DNA from: Chelativorans sp. ZYF759
Lineage (GTDB): Bacteria; Pseudomonadota; Alphaproteobacteria; Rhizobiales; Rhizobiaceae
Direction: 5' to 3'
Assembly (NCBI RefSeq): GCF_012911015.1
Contig: NZ_WVVV01000009.1
Span: 1-64,000, forward strand
Length of the DNA: 64,000 nucleotides
The notes under the pieces were generated by a model that had not been told where the DNA came from, did not search any database, and worked only from the letters and a program-made list of their open reading frames with translations. Below are positions 53,423 through 62,062 of the stretch, piece after piece (the stretch's first letter is position 1; the number at the start of each line of letters is the position of its first letter). A program made the translations under genes and the position numbers.

Positions 53423-54718
53423 ATGCTCTACATCGAAATCGCCATCGTCGGGGTGCTCATCCTGATCAACGGCCTGCTGGCGATGTCCGAGATCGCGGTG
53501 GTCTCGTCGCGGCCGGCGCGGCTCAAGGCGATGGAAGAGCGCGGTGTCGCCGGTGCCAGCCGCGCGCGCGCGCTGGCCGCCGATCCGGGGCGCTTCCTCT
53601 CCACCGTGCAGATCGGCATCACGCTGGTTGGCGTCATGTCGGGCGCCTTTTCGGGCACCACGCTCGGCGTCAGGCTGGGGGAAGTGCTCTCGGATATCGG
53701 ACTGCCCGATCCGGCTGCCAGCGCGCTCGGCGTGGTGACGGTCGTTGCCGCCATCACCTATTGCGCGCTGATCGTGGGCGAGCTCGTTCCCAAGCAGATC
53801 GCGCTGCGCGATCCGGAAGGCATCTCGGTCAAGATCGCGCCCTTGATGGCGTCGCTGTCGCGCATCGCCATGCCCATCGTGTGGGTCCTCAATCATTCCG
53901 GCAAGGCCGTGCTGCGCCTGCTCGGGCAGGATACCTCCAACGCCACGCGCGTGACCGACGAGGAGATTGCCGCATTGATCGCGGAGGCCGAGACCTCCGG
54001 CGTCATCGCGCCGGACGAGCGGCGGCTGCTCATGGGCGTCATGCGGCTCGCCGACCGCACCGTTCGGGCGATCATGAGCCCGCGCGTCGATGTCGAATGG
54101 ATCGACGTGGCGGCCGGATCCGACACGATCCGCGAAACGCTGATCGCAACCCGCCACTCGCATCTGCCGGCAGGCGAGGGCAGCATCGATGCGATGCTGG
54201 GCGTGGTGCGCACGCGCGACCTCCTGTCGGCGATCCTGGCGGACCGGTCGCTCGATCCGCGCGGCCACGTGCTGCCCGCGCCGATCATCCACGAGCATGC
54301 CGACGCGCTCAAGGTCCTGTCGACGCTGCGCGAATCGGACGTGCCGCTGGCGCTGGTCCATGACGAATATGGAAGTTTCGAAGGGGTGGTCACGCCGGCC
54401 GACATATTGGAGGCCATCGCGGGCGTGTTCCGCCACGAGGAGCTTCATGCCGAGCCGCATGCCGTGCAGCGCAGCGACGGTTCGTGGCTGCTGGCCGGCT
54501 CGATGCCCGCCGAGCGCATGGCCGAGACCCTCGGCCTGGATCTGCCGGAGCGGGCCGACTACGCGACGGCTGCCGGCTTCGTGCTCTCCCATCTCGACCA
54601 TCTGCCGGTCACGGGCGAGACGATCGACGATCTGGGGTGGCGGTTCGAGGTGGTCGATATGGATGGCAGGCGCGTGGACAAGATACTCGCCACGCGCCTG
54701 CCTGATCTCATGCGGTAG
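53423..54718 (+). CDS. CorC/HlyC-family transporter-associated protein (CNNM + CBS)
   Basis: A 431-residue inner-membrane protein: DUF21/CNNM domain with three to four helices (1-190; LYIEIAIVGVLILINGLLAMSEIAVVSSR, GELVPKQIALRDPE), two CBS repeats (about 210-340; VRAIMSPRVDVEWIDV, DEYGSFEGVVTPADILEAIAG) and a CorC_HlyC C-terminal domain (345-430). Relatives are linked to magnesium or cobalt efflux. The MgtE gene about 1 kb away is interesting company. Confidence 0.9.
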   Translation: MLYIEIAIVGVLILINGLLAMSEIAVVSSRPARLKAMEERGVAGASRARALAADPGRFLSTVQIGITLVGVMSGAFSGTTLGVRLGEVLSDIGLPDPAASALGVVTVVAAITYCALIVGELVPKQIALRDPEGISVKIAPLMASLSRIAMPIVWVLNHSGKAVLRLLGQDTSNATRVTDEEIAALIAEAETSGVIAPDERRLLMGVMRLADRTVRAIMSPRVDVEWIDVAAGSDTIRETLIATRHSHLPAGEGSIDAMLGVVRTRDLLSAILADRSLDPRGHVLPAPIIHEHADALKVLSTLRESDVPLALVHDEYGSFEGVVTPADILEAIAGVFRHEELHAEPHAVQRSDGSWLLAGSMPAERMAETLGLDLPERADYATAAGFVLSHLDHLPVTGETIDDLGWRFEVVDMDGRRVDKILATRLPDLMR

Positions 54719-54733
54719 AAACGGGCGTCCGAA

Positions 54734-55333
54734 CTAGGCCGCCTTGCTTTCCTGGCCATCCTTGGCACGGGCGGCCTTGAGCGCATTGGTCCACCAGGCC
54801 AGCTGGTCGAGCATGCCCTTGGCCGTGTCGTTCAGGAAGCCGAAATCCGCGAGCTTCTTTTCGCCCTTGGCCACCGGCTCGTAGACCGCCCACTGGATGT
54901 GGACGCCGTTGCGGATCGGTGCCATCTGGAGTTCGATCGCGATGAGCCGAAGCTGCTCGACCGCGCGTGCGCCACCGACGCCGCCATAGCCCACGAAGGC
55001 GACCGGCTTGTTGTTCCACTCGTTGGACGCATAGTCGATGGCGTTCTTGAGAACGCCCGTCGGGCCACGGTTGTATTCGGCAACCGTCATGATGAAGCCG
55101 TCCAGGCTGTCGATCTTCTTTTGCCAGCGCTGGGCCGTCTCGTCCTTGGAGGGCACCCAGGCCGGGGAGGCCGCCTCGTCGAAGAAGGGCATGGGATAAT
55201 CACGCAGGTCCAACACTTCGACCTCGAAGGCGCCGTGATCGCGGGCAAGGGCGGCAATCCACTCGGCGGGATGGTCGGCGAAGCGGCCTTCGCGGGTGGA
55301 GCCAACGATAATTCCGATCTTCGGCTTGGTCAT
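54734..55333 (-). CDS. NADPH-dependent FMN reductase
   Basis: A 199-residue flavodoxin-fold oxidoreductase: IGIIVGSTREGRFADHPAEWI (residues 5-25) is the FMN phosphate loop, then DLRDYPMPFFDEA, FIMTVAEYNRGPTGVLKNAIDYASNEW and FVGYGGVGGARAVEQL. It likely reduces quinones or azo compounds using NADPH. An 18-bp perfect palindrome in its promoter suggests repressor control. Confidence 0.9.
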   Translation of the reverse strand: MTKPKIGIIVGSTREGRFADHPAEWIAALARDHGAFEVEVLDLRDYPMPFFDEAASPAWVPSKDETAQRWQKKIDSLDGFIMTVAEYNRGPTGVLKNAIDYASNEWNNKPVAFVGYGGVGGARAVEQLRLIAIELQMAPIRNGVHIQWAVYEPVAKGEKKLADFGFLNDTAKGMLDQLAWWTNALKAARAKDGQESKAA

Positions 55334-55387
55334 TGTTTTGATGTCCTTCTGGTCTGGTTCGCCTTGGGAGGGCTTGGACAGTCAGAT

Positions 55388-55405
55388 ATTGTGCACATGC
55401 ACAAT
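55388..55405 (-). promoter_or_regulatory. 18-bp palindromic operator in the FMN reductase promoter
   Basis: ATTGTGCA-CA-TGCACAAT has perfect 8-bp arms. On the minus strand it lies between a CTTGGC -35-like element (55413-55408) and an ATATCT -10-like element, so a bound repressor would block the promoter. MarR, HxlR or TetR-type regulators often control such reductases; which one acts here is unknown. Confidence 0.6.
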
Positions 55406-55722
55406 TCGCCAAGGCCCGCTTCGGTTGACAGTGAGTTACCCGAACTGGCCATCCGCTTGACGCCGCCGCGTGGCTCGTGGCTTATGAGCGGGCCGCGCGT
55501 CGCCCGCGCCCGACCCTTGCCAGAACCCGTCAAGGTCGGCTCGGAGCGACAGTCTGCAACTGGAGAGAAACGCTTTGGACGAGGGACCTAGTCGCTTGAC
55601 CGCGTGCGAGCTTCACGTGGTCGTAGCTTCCCTGAGACATATATCGGCCCGCAGGCGCGCGCGTCTCCGTTCATCCTGACCGGGGGCTTCGTCGCCGGTG
55701 GCCCCATGCGACGGAGAACGGG
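55406..55722. other. intergenic region upstream of mgtE
   Basis: About 300 bases between the FMN-reductase operator and mgtE. No convincing gene or T-tailed hairpin is seen, and no M-box riboswitch pattern is recognisable. It must hold the mgtE promoter. Confidence 0.35.
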
Positions 55723-57078
55723 ATGGAAATGGAAACGCTGGAATTCGATCTCGACGCTCTGATTCGGGCCCAGGATTTCGATCCCGTCCGCGAACGTTTC
55801 GAACTGCTTCACCCCGCCGACATCGCCGCGATGATCAACGAACTCGACGCCCGCGAGGGCTGGGCGGCGCTGGAATTGCTGCCGCTCGCCCGCAAGGCCG
55901 ATACGTTCGGCTATCTCGATCACGATTTCCAGGTCGAGCTCGCCACGGTGGCCCCGCGCGCCAAGCTTGCCGCCATCGTCGTCCAGATGAATGCCGACGA
56001 ACGCGCCGATCTCTACAACGAGCTTTCCGAAGACCAGCGCGAGGCGCTGATGCCCGCCCTCGTGCAGGCCGAGCGCGAGGATATCCGCAAGCTCGCCGCT
56101 TACGAGGAGGGCACCGCCGGCGCCATCATGACGTCGGACTACGCGACGCTCGCGCCCGACCTGACCGCCACCCAGGCGCTGACGCGTTTGCGCCGCGAAG
56201 CCCCCGACAAGGAAACCATCTACCGCACCTATGTGGTCGACGAGGACCGCAAGCTGATCGGCTCCGTGCGCCTGCAGGACCTGATCACCGCCCCGGCACG
56301 AGCCAAGGTCGGCGGCATCATGGAGACCAATACGCTGGCCGTCTCGGTTGATGACGATCAGGAGGAAGTGGCGCGCAAGATCGGCCGCTACGACATGCTG
56401 GCGCTGCCCGTCATCGACGCGGAAGGCCGCATCGTGGGCATCGTCACGCACGACGACGCGCTTGATGTCATCGAGGAGGAGACGACAGACGACTTCCACC
56501 GCGTCGGTACGGTTACCAACCTCGCCACCACGGTGGGCGAAGCGACCATCGGCATGCTCTACCGGGCGCGCATCATGTGGCTGGTGCTGCTCGTCTTCGG
56601 CAACATCTTCTCGGGCGCCGGCATTTCCTATTTCGAGGATACGCTGGCCGCGAACCTCACGCTGATGTTCTTCCTGCCGATGCTGATCGCGTCCGGCGGC
56701 AATGCCGGCGCGCAATCGGCCACGCTGATGGTGCGCGCACTCGCGACCGGGGACGTGCGCTTTTCCGACTGGGGATATCTGATCCTGCGTGAAACGGTCG
56801 TGGCCCTCGCGCTGGGGCTGACCATGGCGGCCGCCGTGTCTTTGCTGGGCTTCTGGCGCGGAGGCACCGATCTGGCGCTGACCGTCTCGCTGTCGATGAT
56901 CTGCATCGTCATGATCGGCAGCCTGATCGGCCTGTCCTTGCCCTTCGCGCTGCAGCGCTTCAACCTCGACCCGGCCACCGCGTCGGCACCGCTGGTGACC
57001 TCCATCGCCGATGTCGTCGGCGTGGTGATCTATTTCTCGATCGCCACGACATTCCTGCCGATGCCGGGCAGCGGTTGA
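55723..57078 (+). CDS. mgtE: magnesium transporter MgtE
   Basis: A 451-residue Mg2+ channel of the MgtE/SLC41 family: N-domain (1-130; LHPADIAAMINELD), two CBS domains (132-255; GAIMTSDYATLAPDLTATQAL, VGGIMETNTLAVSVDDDQEEV), the plug helix and five C-terminal membrane helices with the conserved ISYFEDTLAANLTLMFFLPMLIASGGNAGAQSATL pore region. ATG 55723 has CGGAG upstream. Convergent with the VOC gene. Confidence 0.94.
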   Translation: MEMETLEFDLDALIRAQDFDPVRERFELLHPADIAAMINELDAREGWAALELLPLARKADTFGYLDHDFQVELATVAPRAKLAAIVVQMNADERADLYNELSEDQREALMPALVQAEREDIRKLAAYEEGTAGAIMTSDYATLAPDLTATQALTRLRREAPDKETIYRTYVVDEDRKLIGSVRLQDLITAPARAKVGGIMETNTLAVSVDDDQEEVARKIGRYDMLALPVIDAEGRIVGIVTHDDALDVIEEETTDDFHRVGTVTNLATTVGEATIGMLYRARIMWLVLLVFGNIFSGAGISYFEDTLAANLTLMFFLPMLIASGGNAGAQSATLMVRALATGDVRFSDWGYLILRETVVALALGLTMAAAVSLLGFWRGGTDLALTVSLSMICIVMIGSLIGLSLPFALQRFNLDPATASAPLVTSIADVVGVVIYFSIATTFLPMPGSG

Positions 57079-57100
57079 TCGGCGCCCGGCATCTGCGCGA

Positions 57101-57484
57101 TCAGCCCCTTTTGCGCGGCTTGGTTTCGCTCTGATACATCGAGATCACATGCCCGTCCGGGTCGGCGAATTCGGACGACCAGCCGCCCGGTGCGTGGCTG
57201 ACGGGTGTGACGATCGTCGCGCCCTTCTCCGCCAGGCCCGCGACCAGATCGTCTATCCCGCCCTCGGGCAGGTCGAACACGATGATGGGCGAGTTGCCCG
57301 GCCGGCACTCGGCCTTGAAGAAGATCAGTTCGACATTGTTCTCGATCGCCGCCATCAGCCAGGGGCTGCCGTCATCTTCCAGGCGTTGCACATCGAGGCC
57401 GATCACGTCGCGGTAGAAGCGCTCCGTGCGGTCGATGTCGGTGACGTAGAAACAGATGGTTCCGATGCGGGATTTGGACAGCAT
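57101..57484 (-). CDS. VOC-family (glyoxalase-like) protein
   Basis: A 127-residue vicinal-oxygen-chelate protein with two beta-alpha-beta-beta-beta units: IGTICFYVTDIDRTERFYRDVIGL and SEFADPDGHVISMYQ, where the metal-binding His and Glu of active members are partly missing. Substrate unknown. AAGGAG precedes ATG 57484, inside the end of the sigma factor frame. Confidence 0.85.
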   Translation of the reverse strand: MLSKSRIGTICFYVTDIDRTERFYRDVIGLDVQRLEDDGSPWLMAAIENNVELIFFKAECRPGNSPIIVFDLPEGGIDDLVAGLAEKGATIVTPVSHAPGGWSSEFADPDGHVISMYQSETKPRKRG

Positions 57485-58128
57485 GAGGCACTCCTTGTGG
57501 CTTGATCCGAACCATTGTTGCCGCCGGTCCGGATTTCGTGAGGCACCGGCCTCGGAATTCTGAAACCGATCGGATGTGCGTCGGGGTCGTGGCTGGCGAA
57601 ATCGACGGCACCCTTGCGCATGAGCGGCAACAGGGAGCGGCGTATGGAACCGAAGGCCAGGGTGCCGGCAAGGGCGGGAAACTCGACGGGACAGGGGTCG
57701 CCGCGTGCCGACCAGACCCGCCGGATGGCCGCAATGCGCTGCCTGAGCGCATCGTCCGAGATGCGCAGCAAATGCCGGATCTCCGCGCGATTGTGTCCCG
57801 CCAGGGCCAGAAGGGCGACAATGCGCAGGGATGGCGGGAGCTCCGCTGCGCGTGCCAACGGCGCGAGGTCGCCGGTATCGGTCAGGTGGCCAGAGGGGAG
57901 GGCGGCGCGCTCCTCGCGGCTGCGTCTGCGCGCGGCGCTCCGGTTGGCCATGGCCGAGAGATTGCGCATGGTGCCAAAGAACCAGCCGCGCTCCTGGGCG
58001 CTTACCTCCCGCCCGGCCCTCAGGGCCGCGACGATGGCTTCGTGCAGCAGATCTTCGGCTTCGACGGCGTTGCGGGCGTGGACGCGCGCAATGGCCAGCA
58101 ATTCGAGATAGGCCGATCGCGACAGCAC
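57403..58128 (-). CDS. ECF-type RNA polymerase sigma factor
   Basis: A 241-residue frame from GTG 58128, behind a strong GAGGAGG site. Region 2 is LLAIARVHARNAVEAEDLLHEAIVAAL with FFGTMRNLSAMANR; region 4 is LPPSLRIVALLALAGHNRAEIRHLLRISDDALRQRIAAIRRVW. The last 60 or so residues (from FASHDPDAHPIGF) are unlike a sigma factor; the final 27 codons overlap the VOC gene by 82 bases and read as out-of-frame sequence, so the true stop may have been lost. No anti-sigma gene is adjacent. Confidence 0.72.
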   Translation of the reverse strand: MLSRSAYLELLAIARVHARNAVEAEDLLHEAIVAALRAGREVSAQERGWFFGTMRNLSAMANRSAARRRSREERAALPSGHLTDTGDLAPLARAAELPPSLRIVALLALAGHNRAEIRHLLRISDDALRQRIAAIRRVWSARGDPCPVEFPALAGTLAFGSIRRSLLPLMRKGAVDFASHDPDAHPIGFRIPRPVPHEIRTGGNNGSDQATRSASCCPNPASEPSVSTSPTSTARSASTAT

Positions 58129-58143
58129 CGTGGTCCCGCCTCC

Positions 58144-58539
58144 TCAGCTCTCCTCCGCCGGGATCGGCGTCGGCTTGCTGTCGCCGTCGAGCGCCACCAT
58201 GACGAAATCGGCATAGGTGACGCGCTCCATCACGTCGGAGAGGTAGCGCTGCGCCCAGGCCTCGACGGACAGCGTCATCGAGGTGCGGCCGACCTTGGTG
58301 ATGTCGATATAGATGCACAGCGTGTCGCCGATCTTCATCGGCTTGGCGAAGGACATCTCGCGCACCGCCGCCGTCACCACGCGGCCCCTGGCACGCTCGG
58401 CGGCGCGGATGCCGCAGGCCAGATCCATCTGCGCCATGACCCAGCCGCCGAAAATGTCGCCGGCGGCATTGGCGTCGGCGGGCATGGCGAGCGTTCGCAG
58501 TGTCAGTTCGCCAACCGGCCGCGCATCGTCTCTTTTCAT
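58144..58539 (-). CDS. yciA: acyl-CoA thioesterase, YciA-like hotdog
   Basis: A 131-residue hotdog thioesterase: LRTLAMPADANAAGDIFGGWVMAQMDLACGIRA contains the helix and the catalytic Asp of the YciA/BFIT type, then AVREMSFAKPMKIGDTLCIYIDI. It hydrolyses acyl-CoA. ATG 58539 with GGGAG. 15 bases before the sigma factor, with which it is probably co-transcribed. Confidence 0.9.
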   Translation of the reverse strand: MKRDDARPVGELTLRTLAMPADANAAGDIFGGWVMAQMDLACGIRAAERARGRVVTAAVREMSFAKPMKIGDTLCIYIDITKVGRTSMTLSVEAWAQRYLSDVMERVTYADFVMVALDGDSKPTPIPAEES

Positions 58540-58690
58540 GTCGAAATCTCCCTCGGAATCCCGCCTATCCGCCTTCGCCGGGCCGGTCAACGTGCCATGG
58601 CCGAAACGGCGCAAGCCATTGCCTTCGCGGCCCTTGCACGCCCCCGTCTGTCCGTCCTACCGTGCGCGCGCCAACGGGAGCTCAGCCGCA

Positions 58691-59782
58691 GTGCCAAGGA
58701 TCAAAGCCGCCGTCTGCCGCGCGTTCGGTCAGCCTCTCGTCGTGGAGGAGCTCGTCCTCGACGAGCCGGCGCCAAATGAGGTGATGGTCGACGTCAAGGC
58801 CTGTGCGATCTGCCATTCCGACATCTTTTTCGCCGAAGGCGCCTGGGGCGGCGACCTGCCAGCCGTCTACGGCCACGAGGCCGCCGGAATCGTTTCGGCC
58901 GTGGGGCCGGGTGTCGAGGACGTCGCACCCGGCGACCATGTGGTCGTTACCCTGATCCGATTCTGCGGCGGCTGCCATTACTGCCGACGCGGCCAGGCGA
59001 TCACCTGCGAGGAAGTGTTTGCGCGCGATGCGGCCGGGCCCCTGAAGAGGGCCGATGGCGGCGCGGTCGTCCAGGCGATGCACACCGGGGCATTCGCCGA
59101 AAAGGCACTTGTTCATGTCAGCCAGGTGGTGAAGATTCCCGCCGATATGGCGTTCCCGGTCGCCTCGCTGCTCGCCTGCGGTGTCATCACCGGTTTCGGC
59201 GCCGTCACCAACACGGCGCGCGTGGCCGAGGGCGACACGGCCGCGGTGATCGGCTGCGGCGGCGTGGGGTTGAACAGCATCCAGGGCGCGCGCATTTCCG
59301 GCGCCCGCGCGATCGTCGCCCTCGACATCGACGATGCGAAGCTCGAGGCGGCAAGGCATTTCGGCGCGACCCATGCTTTCAATCCGATGCGCGACGACGC
59401 GGCTGCCGAGATCATGAAGATCACCGAGGGCCGCGGCATCGACCACGCCTTCGTCACCGTGGGCGCCAAGGCGGCTTTCGACGGCGCGTTCGCCTGGATG
59501 GGGCGCTTTGGCCAGATGGTTGTGGTGGGCATGCCGCCCTCCGGGGTCATGGCGGAATACGACCCCGGCACGATGGCTGCCTGGAATCAGCGCATCGTCG
59601 GCTCCAAGATGGGAGAAAGCACGATCGCCACCGACATTCCCATGCTGGTCGCGCTCTATCGCGAGGGCCGGCTCAAGCTCGACGAGCTCGTGACCCGCAC
59701 CTATCGTCTCGGCGAGATCAACGAGGCGATCGCCGACGTGAAGGCGGGCCGGGCGCTGCGCAACGTCATCGTCTTCGACTGA
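58691..59782 (+). CDS. zinc-dependent alcohol dehydrogenase
   Basis: A 363-residue medium-chain dehydrogenase from GTG 58691 (GGGAG about 10 bases upstream). Catalytic zinc ligands C41 and H62/E63 (in GHEAAG), structural zinc cysteines C92, C95, C98, C106, and the NAD(P) site GCGGVGLNSIQGA. It has the class III-like layout of mycothiol- or S-glutathione-type relatives, but the substrate is not evident. 26 bases before the enolase-superfamily gene. Confidence 0.9.
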   Translation: MPRIKAAVCRAFGQPLVVEELVLDEPAPNEVMVDVKACAICHSDIFFAEGAWGGDLPAVYGHEAAGIVSAVGPGVEDVAPGDHVVVTLIRFCGGCHYCRRGQAITCEEVFARDAAGPLKRADGGAVVQAMHTGAFAEKALVHVSQVVKIPADMAFPVASLLACGVITGFGAVTNTARVAEGDTAAVIGCGGVGLNSIQGARISGARAIVALDIDDAKLEAARHFGATHAFNPMRDDAAAEIMKITEGRGIDHAFVTVGAKAAFDGAFAWMGRFGQMVVVGMPPSGVMAEYDPGTMAAWNQRIVGSKMGESTIATDIPMLVALYREGRLKLDELVTRTYRLGEINEAIADVKAGRALRNVIVFD

Positions 59783-59808
59783 AAAACCAACCCGCAGGGG
59801 GGACGTCC

Positions 59809-61026
59809 ATGAAGATCACCGACGTGAAGACCTGGGTCGTCGGCAACCCGCCGCCCGGCATCGGCGGACGCTATTTCATCTTCGTCAGGCTGACGACCGA
59901 TGGCGGTGTCGTGGGCTACGGCGAGGCCTACAACGCCACCTTCGACCCGCATCTGACCGCGCGCCTGATCGAGGATGTCGCCGCGCGTTATCTGGTCGGC
60001 CACGACCCGCACGACATCGAGACCTTCTTCCGCCGTGCCTATTCGTCCGGCTTCTCGCAGCGCCCCGACATCACCATGATGGGCTGCGTGTCGGCACTTG
60101 AAATCGCCTGCTGGGACATCATCGGCAAGGAGGCGGGCCGCCCCGTGCACAAGCTCATCGGCGGGCGGGTGCACGAGACCCTGCGGTCCTACACCTATCT
60201 CTACCCCACTTCGGGCAGCGCTTTCGTCGACGAGGTCGAGGACCCCTCGCGCAACGTCTACAACGACCCCGACATGGCCGCGCAATGCGCGCTCGATTAT
60301 GTCGCGCAGGGGTTTGACGCCGTGAAGCTCGATCCGGCCGGCCCCTACACCGCCTTCGACGGCCACCAGCCGCGCCTCGTCGATATCGACCTGTCGGCCC
60401 GTATGGTGGCAGCCATCCGCGAGGCGGTGGGCACCGGCTGCGACATCCTGTTCGGCACGCATGGCCAGTTCACGCCGGCCGGCGCGCTCAGGATGGCGCG
60501 CGCCATCGAGCCCTACGACCCGCTCTGGTTCGAGGAGCCGGTGCCGCCCGACATGCCCGAGGAAATGGCGCTGGTCGCGCGCCAGACCTCCATCCCCATT
60601 GCCACCGGCGAGCGGCTGACGACCAAATGGGAATTCGCCCGGGTGATCGAGCAGCGCGCGGCCTCCATCCTGCAGCCCGATCTCGGCCGCTCCGGTGGGA
60701 TTTTGGAAACAAAGAAGATCGCCGCCATGGCCGAGGCGCATCACATTCAGATCGCGCCGCACTGCTATTGCGGGCCGATCGTGGGCGCAGCCAACATCCA
60801 GCTGGCGCTCACCCTGCCCAACTTCCTGATCCTGGAATCGCTGAAGCAGTGGGACGGCTTCCACGCCGAACTTCTGAAGAACAAGATCGGCTGGCAGGAT
60901 GGTCACGTGATCCCGTCCGAGGAACCCGGCCTCGGCGTCGAACTCGACGAGGCGGTCTGCGAGGCGCATCCCTGGGACGGACCGCAGCTGCATCTCGAGA
61001 TGGCGGCCCGGCCGCTCGATCCCTGA
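59809..61026 (+). CDS. mandelate racemase/muconate lactonizing enzyme family protein
   Basis: A 405-residue enolase-superfamily enzyme with an N-terminal capping domain (1-125) and a (beta/alpha)7-beta barrel. Catalytic features: FDAVKLDP (Lys), metal ligands in WFEEPVPPD and ATGERLTT, and the general acid/base His in IAPHCYCGPI, the pattern of sugar-acid dehydratases such as galactonate dehydratase. With the adjacent alcohol dehydrogenase it suggests catabolism of a sugar acid or alcohol; substrate not resolved. Confidence 0.88.
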   Translation: MKITDVKTWVVGNPPPGIGGRYFIFVRLTTDGGVVGYGEAYNATFDPHLTARLIEDVAARYLVGHDPHDIETFFRRAYSSGFSQRPDITMMGCVSALEIACWDIIGKEAGRPVHKLIGGRVHETLRSYTYLYPTSGSAFVDEVEDPSRNVYNDPDMAAQCALDYVAQGFDAVKLDPAGPYTAFDGHQPRLVDIDLSARMVAAIREAVGTGCDILFGTHGQFTPAGALRMARAIEPYDPLWFEEPVPPDMPEEMALVARQTSIPIATGERLTTKWEFARVIEQRAASILQPDLGRSGGILETKKIAAMAEAHHIQIAPHCYCGPIVGAANIQLALTLPNFLILESLKQWDGFHAELLKNKIGWQDGHVIPSEEPGLGVELDEAVCEAHPWDGPQLHLEMAARPLDP

Positions 61027-61036
61027 GCCGCACGCA

Positions 61037-61067
61037 GAAAAAAGGCCGGCCCCTTGCAGGACCGGCC
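61037..61067 (-). terminator. terminator between the enolase-family gene and the DUF1344 gene
   Basis: GGCCGG/CCGGCC arms (61044-61049, 61062-61067) with inner pairing; on the minus strand it is followed by TTTTTT (61043-61038), so it mainly ends the DUF1344 transcript. Confidence 0.7.
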
Positions 61068-61093
61068 CAGTCAACCAGGTGAAGCGATGCCGC

Positions 61094-61333
61094 CTACATG
61101 GCCTCGACGTCGGTGGCTTCCATCGTGTCGTCGTCATAGGTGATGCGCACCTGCGAACCCGGCGCGATCATGCCGATGTCGACGCCGTCCTGGGCCACGA
61201 AGGTCTCGCCGGTCTCCAGCGTGATCATGCTGGTCTCGGCGTCCACCGACGCGACCGTGCCTTCCGCCTCTCCGGCATAGGCAAAGCCGATCATGGCGGC
61301 GGAGGCGGCGAGGGTGGCGACAAATTTCTTCAT
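61094..61333 (-). CDS. DUF1344 small periplasmic protein
   Basis: A 79-residue exported protein: signal peptide (1-21, LAASAAMIGFAYA), then EAEGTVASVDAETSMITLETGETF and PGSQVRITYDDDT, the DUF1344 beta-barrel-like pattern. Common in rhizobia, function unknown. AAAGGAG precedes ATG 61333. A terminator follows the stop. Confidence 0.88.
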   Translation of the reverse strand: MKKFVATLAASAAMIGFAYAGEAEGTVASVDAETSMITLETGETFVAQDGVDIGMIAPGSQVRITYDDDTMEATDVEAM

Positions 61334-61774
61334 TGGATTGCTCCTTTGCATGTTGTCTGTCCCCGAGACCGGTGCTGAGTGGGATGGCGGACCGGCCTCG
61401 GAGACACCCGAGACCTAGGCGATCGGATCGCTGCGGCCAAATCACCTTTGGTGTATTTTCTCAACATATTCAGTGGCTTAATTTTGCCCCAATGTGCGAT
61501 ATGGCGCTGATTTGCGAAGGCCGCTTCCGCAAAATCAAGGGTTTGCGCGCATGCCCGCGCGGCACCGGCAAGCGTCTTTTTCGATCACGAAGGCTTGAGC
61601 CAGGCGATTTGCCCGATCACTTCGTCGGACCGGGCTGAAAGACAATTCGCTCAACATGTCAGGCGGACTCCAAACGTGATGGACATGATTGCGTCTTTTG
61701 ACACTTTACCCCGTATCATCCGAAAGTTCCGGAACGCTCGGGAAAGGGCTGCGGGACAAGCAAGGAGGAAAGCC
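61334..61774. other. intergenic region between DUF1344 gene and small ORF
   Basis: A 441-base gap. A hairpin-forming stretch (TTTGCG-AAG...CTT-C-CGCAAA near 61511-61533, with a bulge) is the main visible structure; it might be a small RNA or leader element. No protein-like frame stands out. Promoters for the two flanking divergent genes must be here, but none is clear by eye. Confidence 0.35.
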
Positions 61775-61990
61775 ATGATTCCTGTCTCGACAGAGAGTTG
61801 CCTTGCCGCCGAACTCGGCCCGCGCGAGCGCGCCGAGGTGAAATCGGCAGTCGATGCCGTCTGCGCCGAACTCGGCCTCGCCAAGAGCGAACATGCACGC
61901 CGCCGCGCGGTAAAGGAGCGGGTGATCGACGCCTATATTCACGGCCGCCGCCAGCCTCTCTATCTGGTGGATGCCGGCCTCGGCCATTGA
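61775..61990 (+). CDS. small protein of unknown function
   Basis: A 71-residue frame with a very strong AAGGAGG site before ATG 61775. The sequence has CLAAELGPRERAEVKSAVDAVCAELGLAKSEHARRRAVKERVIDAYIHGRR, a helical, charged profile reminiscent of small rhizobial hypothetical proteins. I do not recognise a family. The good ribosome site makes a real gene likely. Confidence 0.65.
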   Translation: MIPVSTESCLAAELGPRERAEVKSAVDAVCAELGLAKSEHARRRAVKERVIDAYIHGRRQPLYLVDAGLGH

Positions 61991-62062
61991 TCACGGCGTG
62001 GCCGCAACATCGCGCCGCCCAGCGGGCCGTCGCCCGCCTCTCCTTCCTGTATCGCGACAATC

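Noticed and set aside
55334-55722. Magnesium riboswitch upstream of mgtE
   Set aside because: I looked for the M-box pattern and saw no matching conserved boxes or terminator with T run in this stretch.
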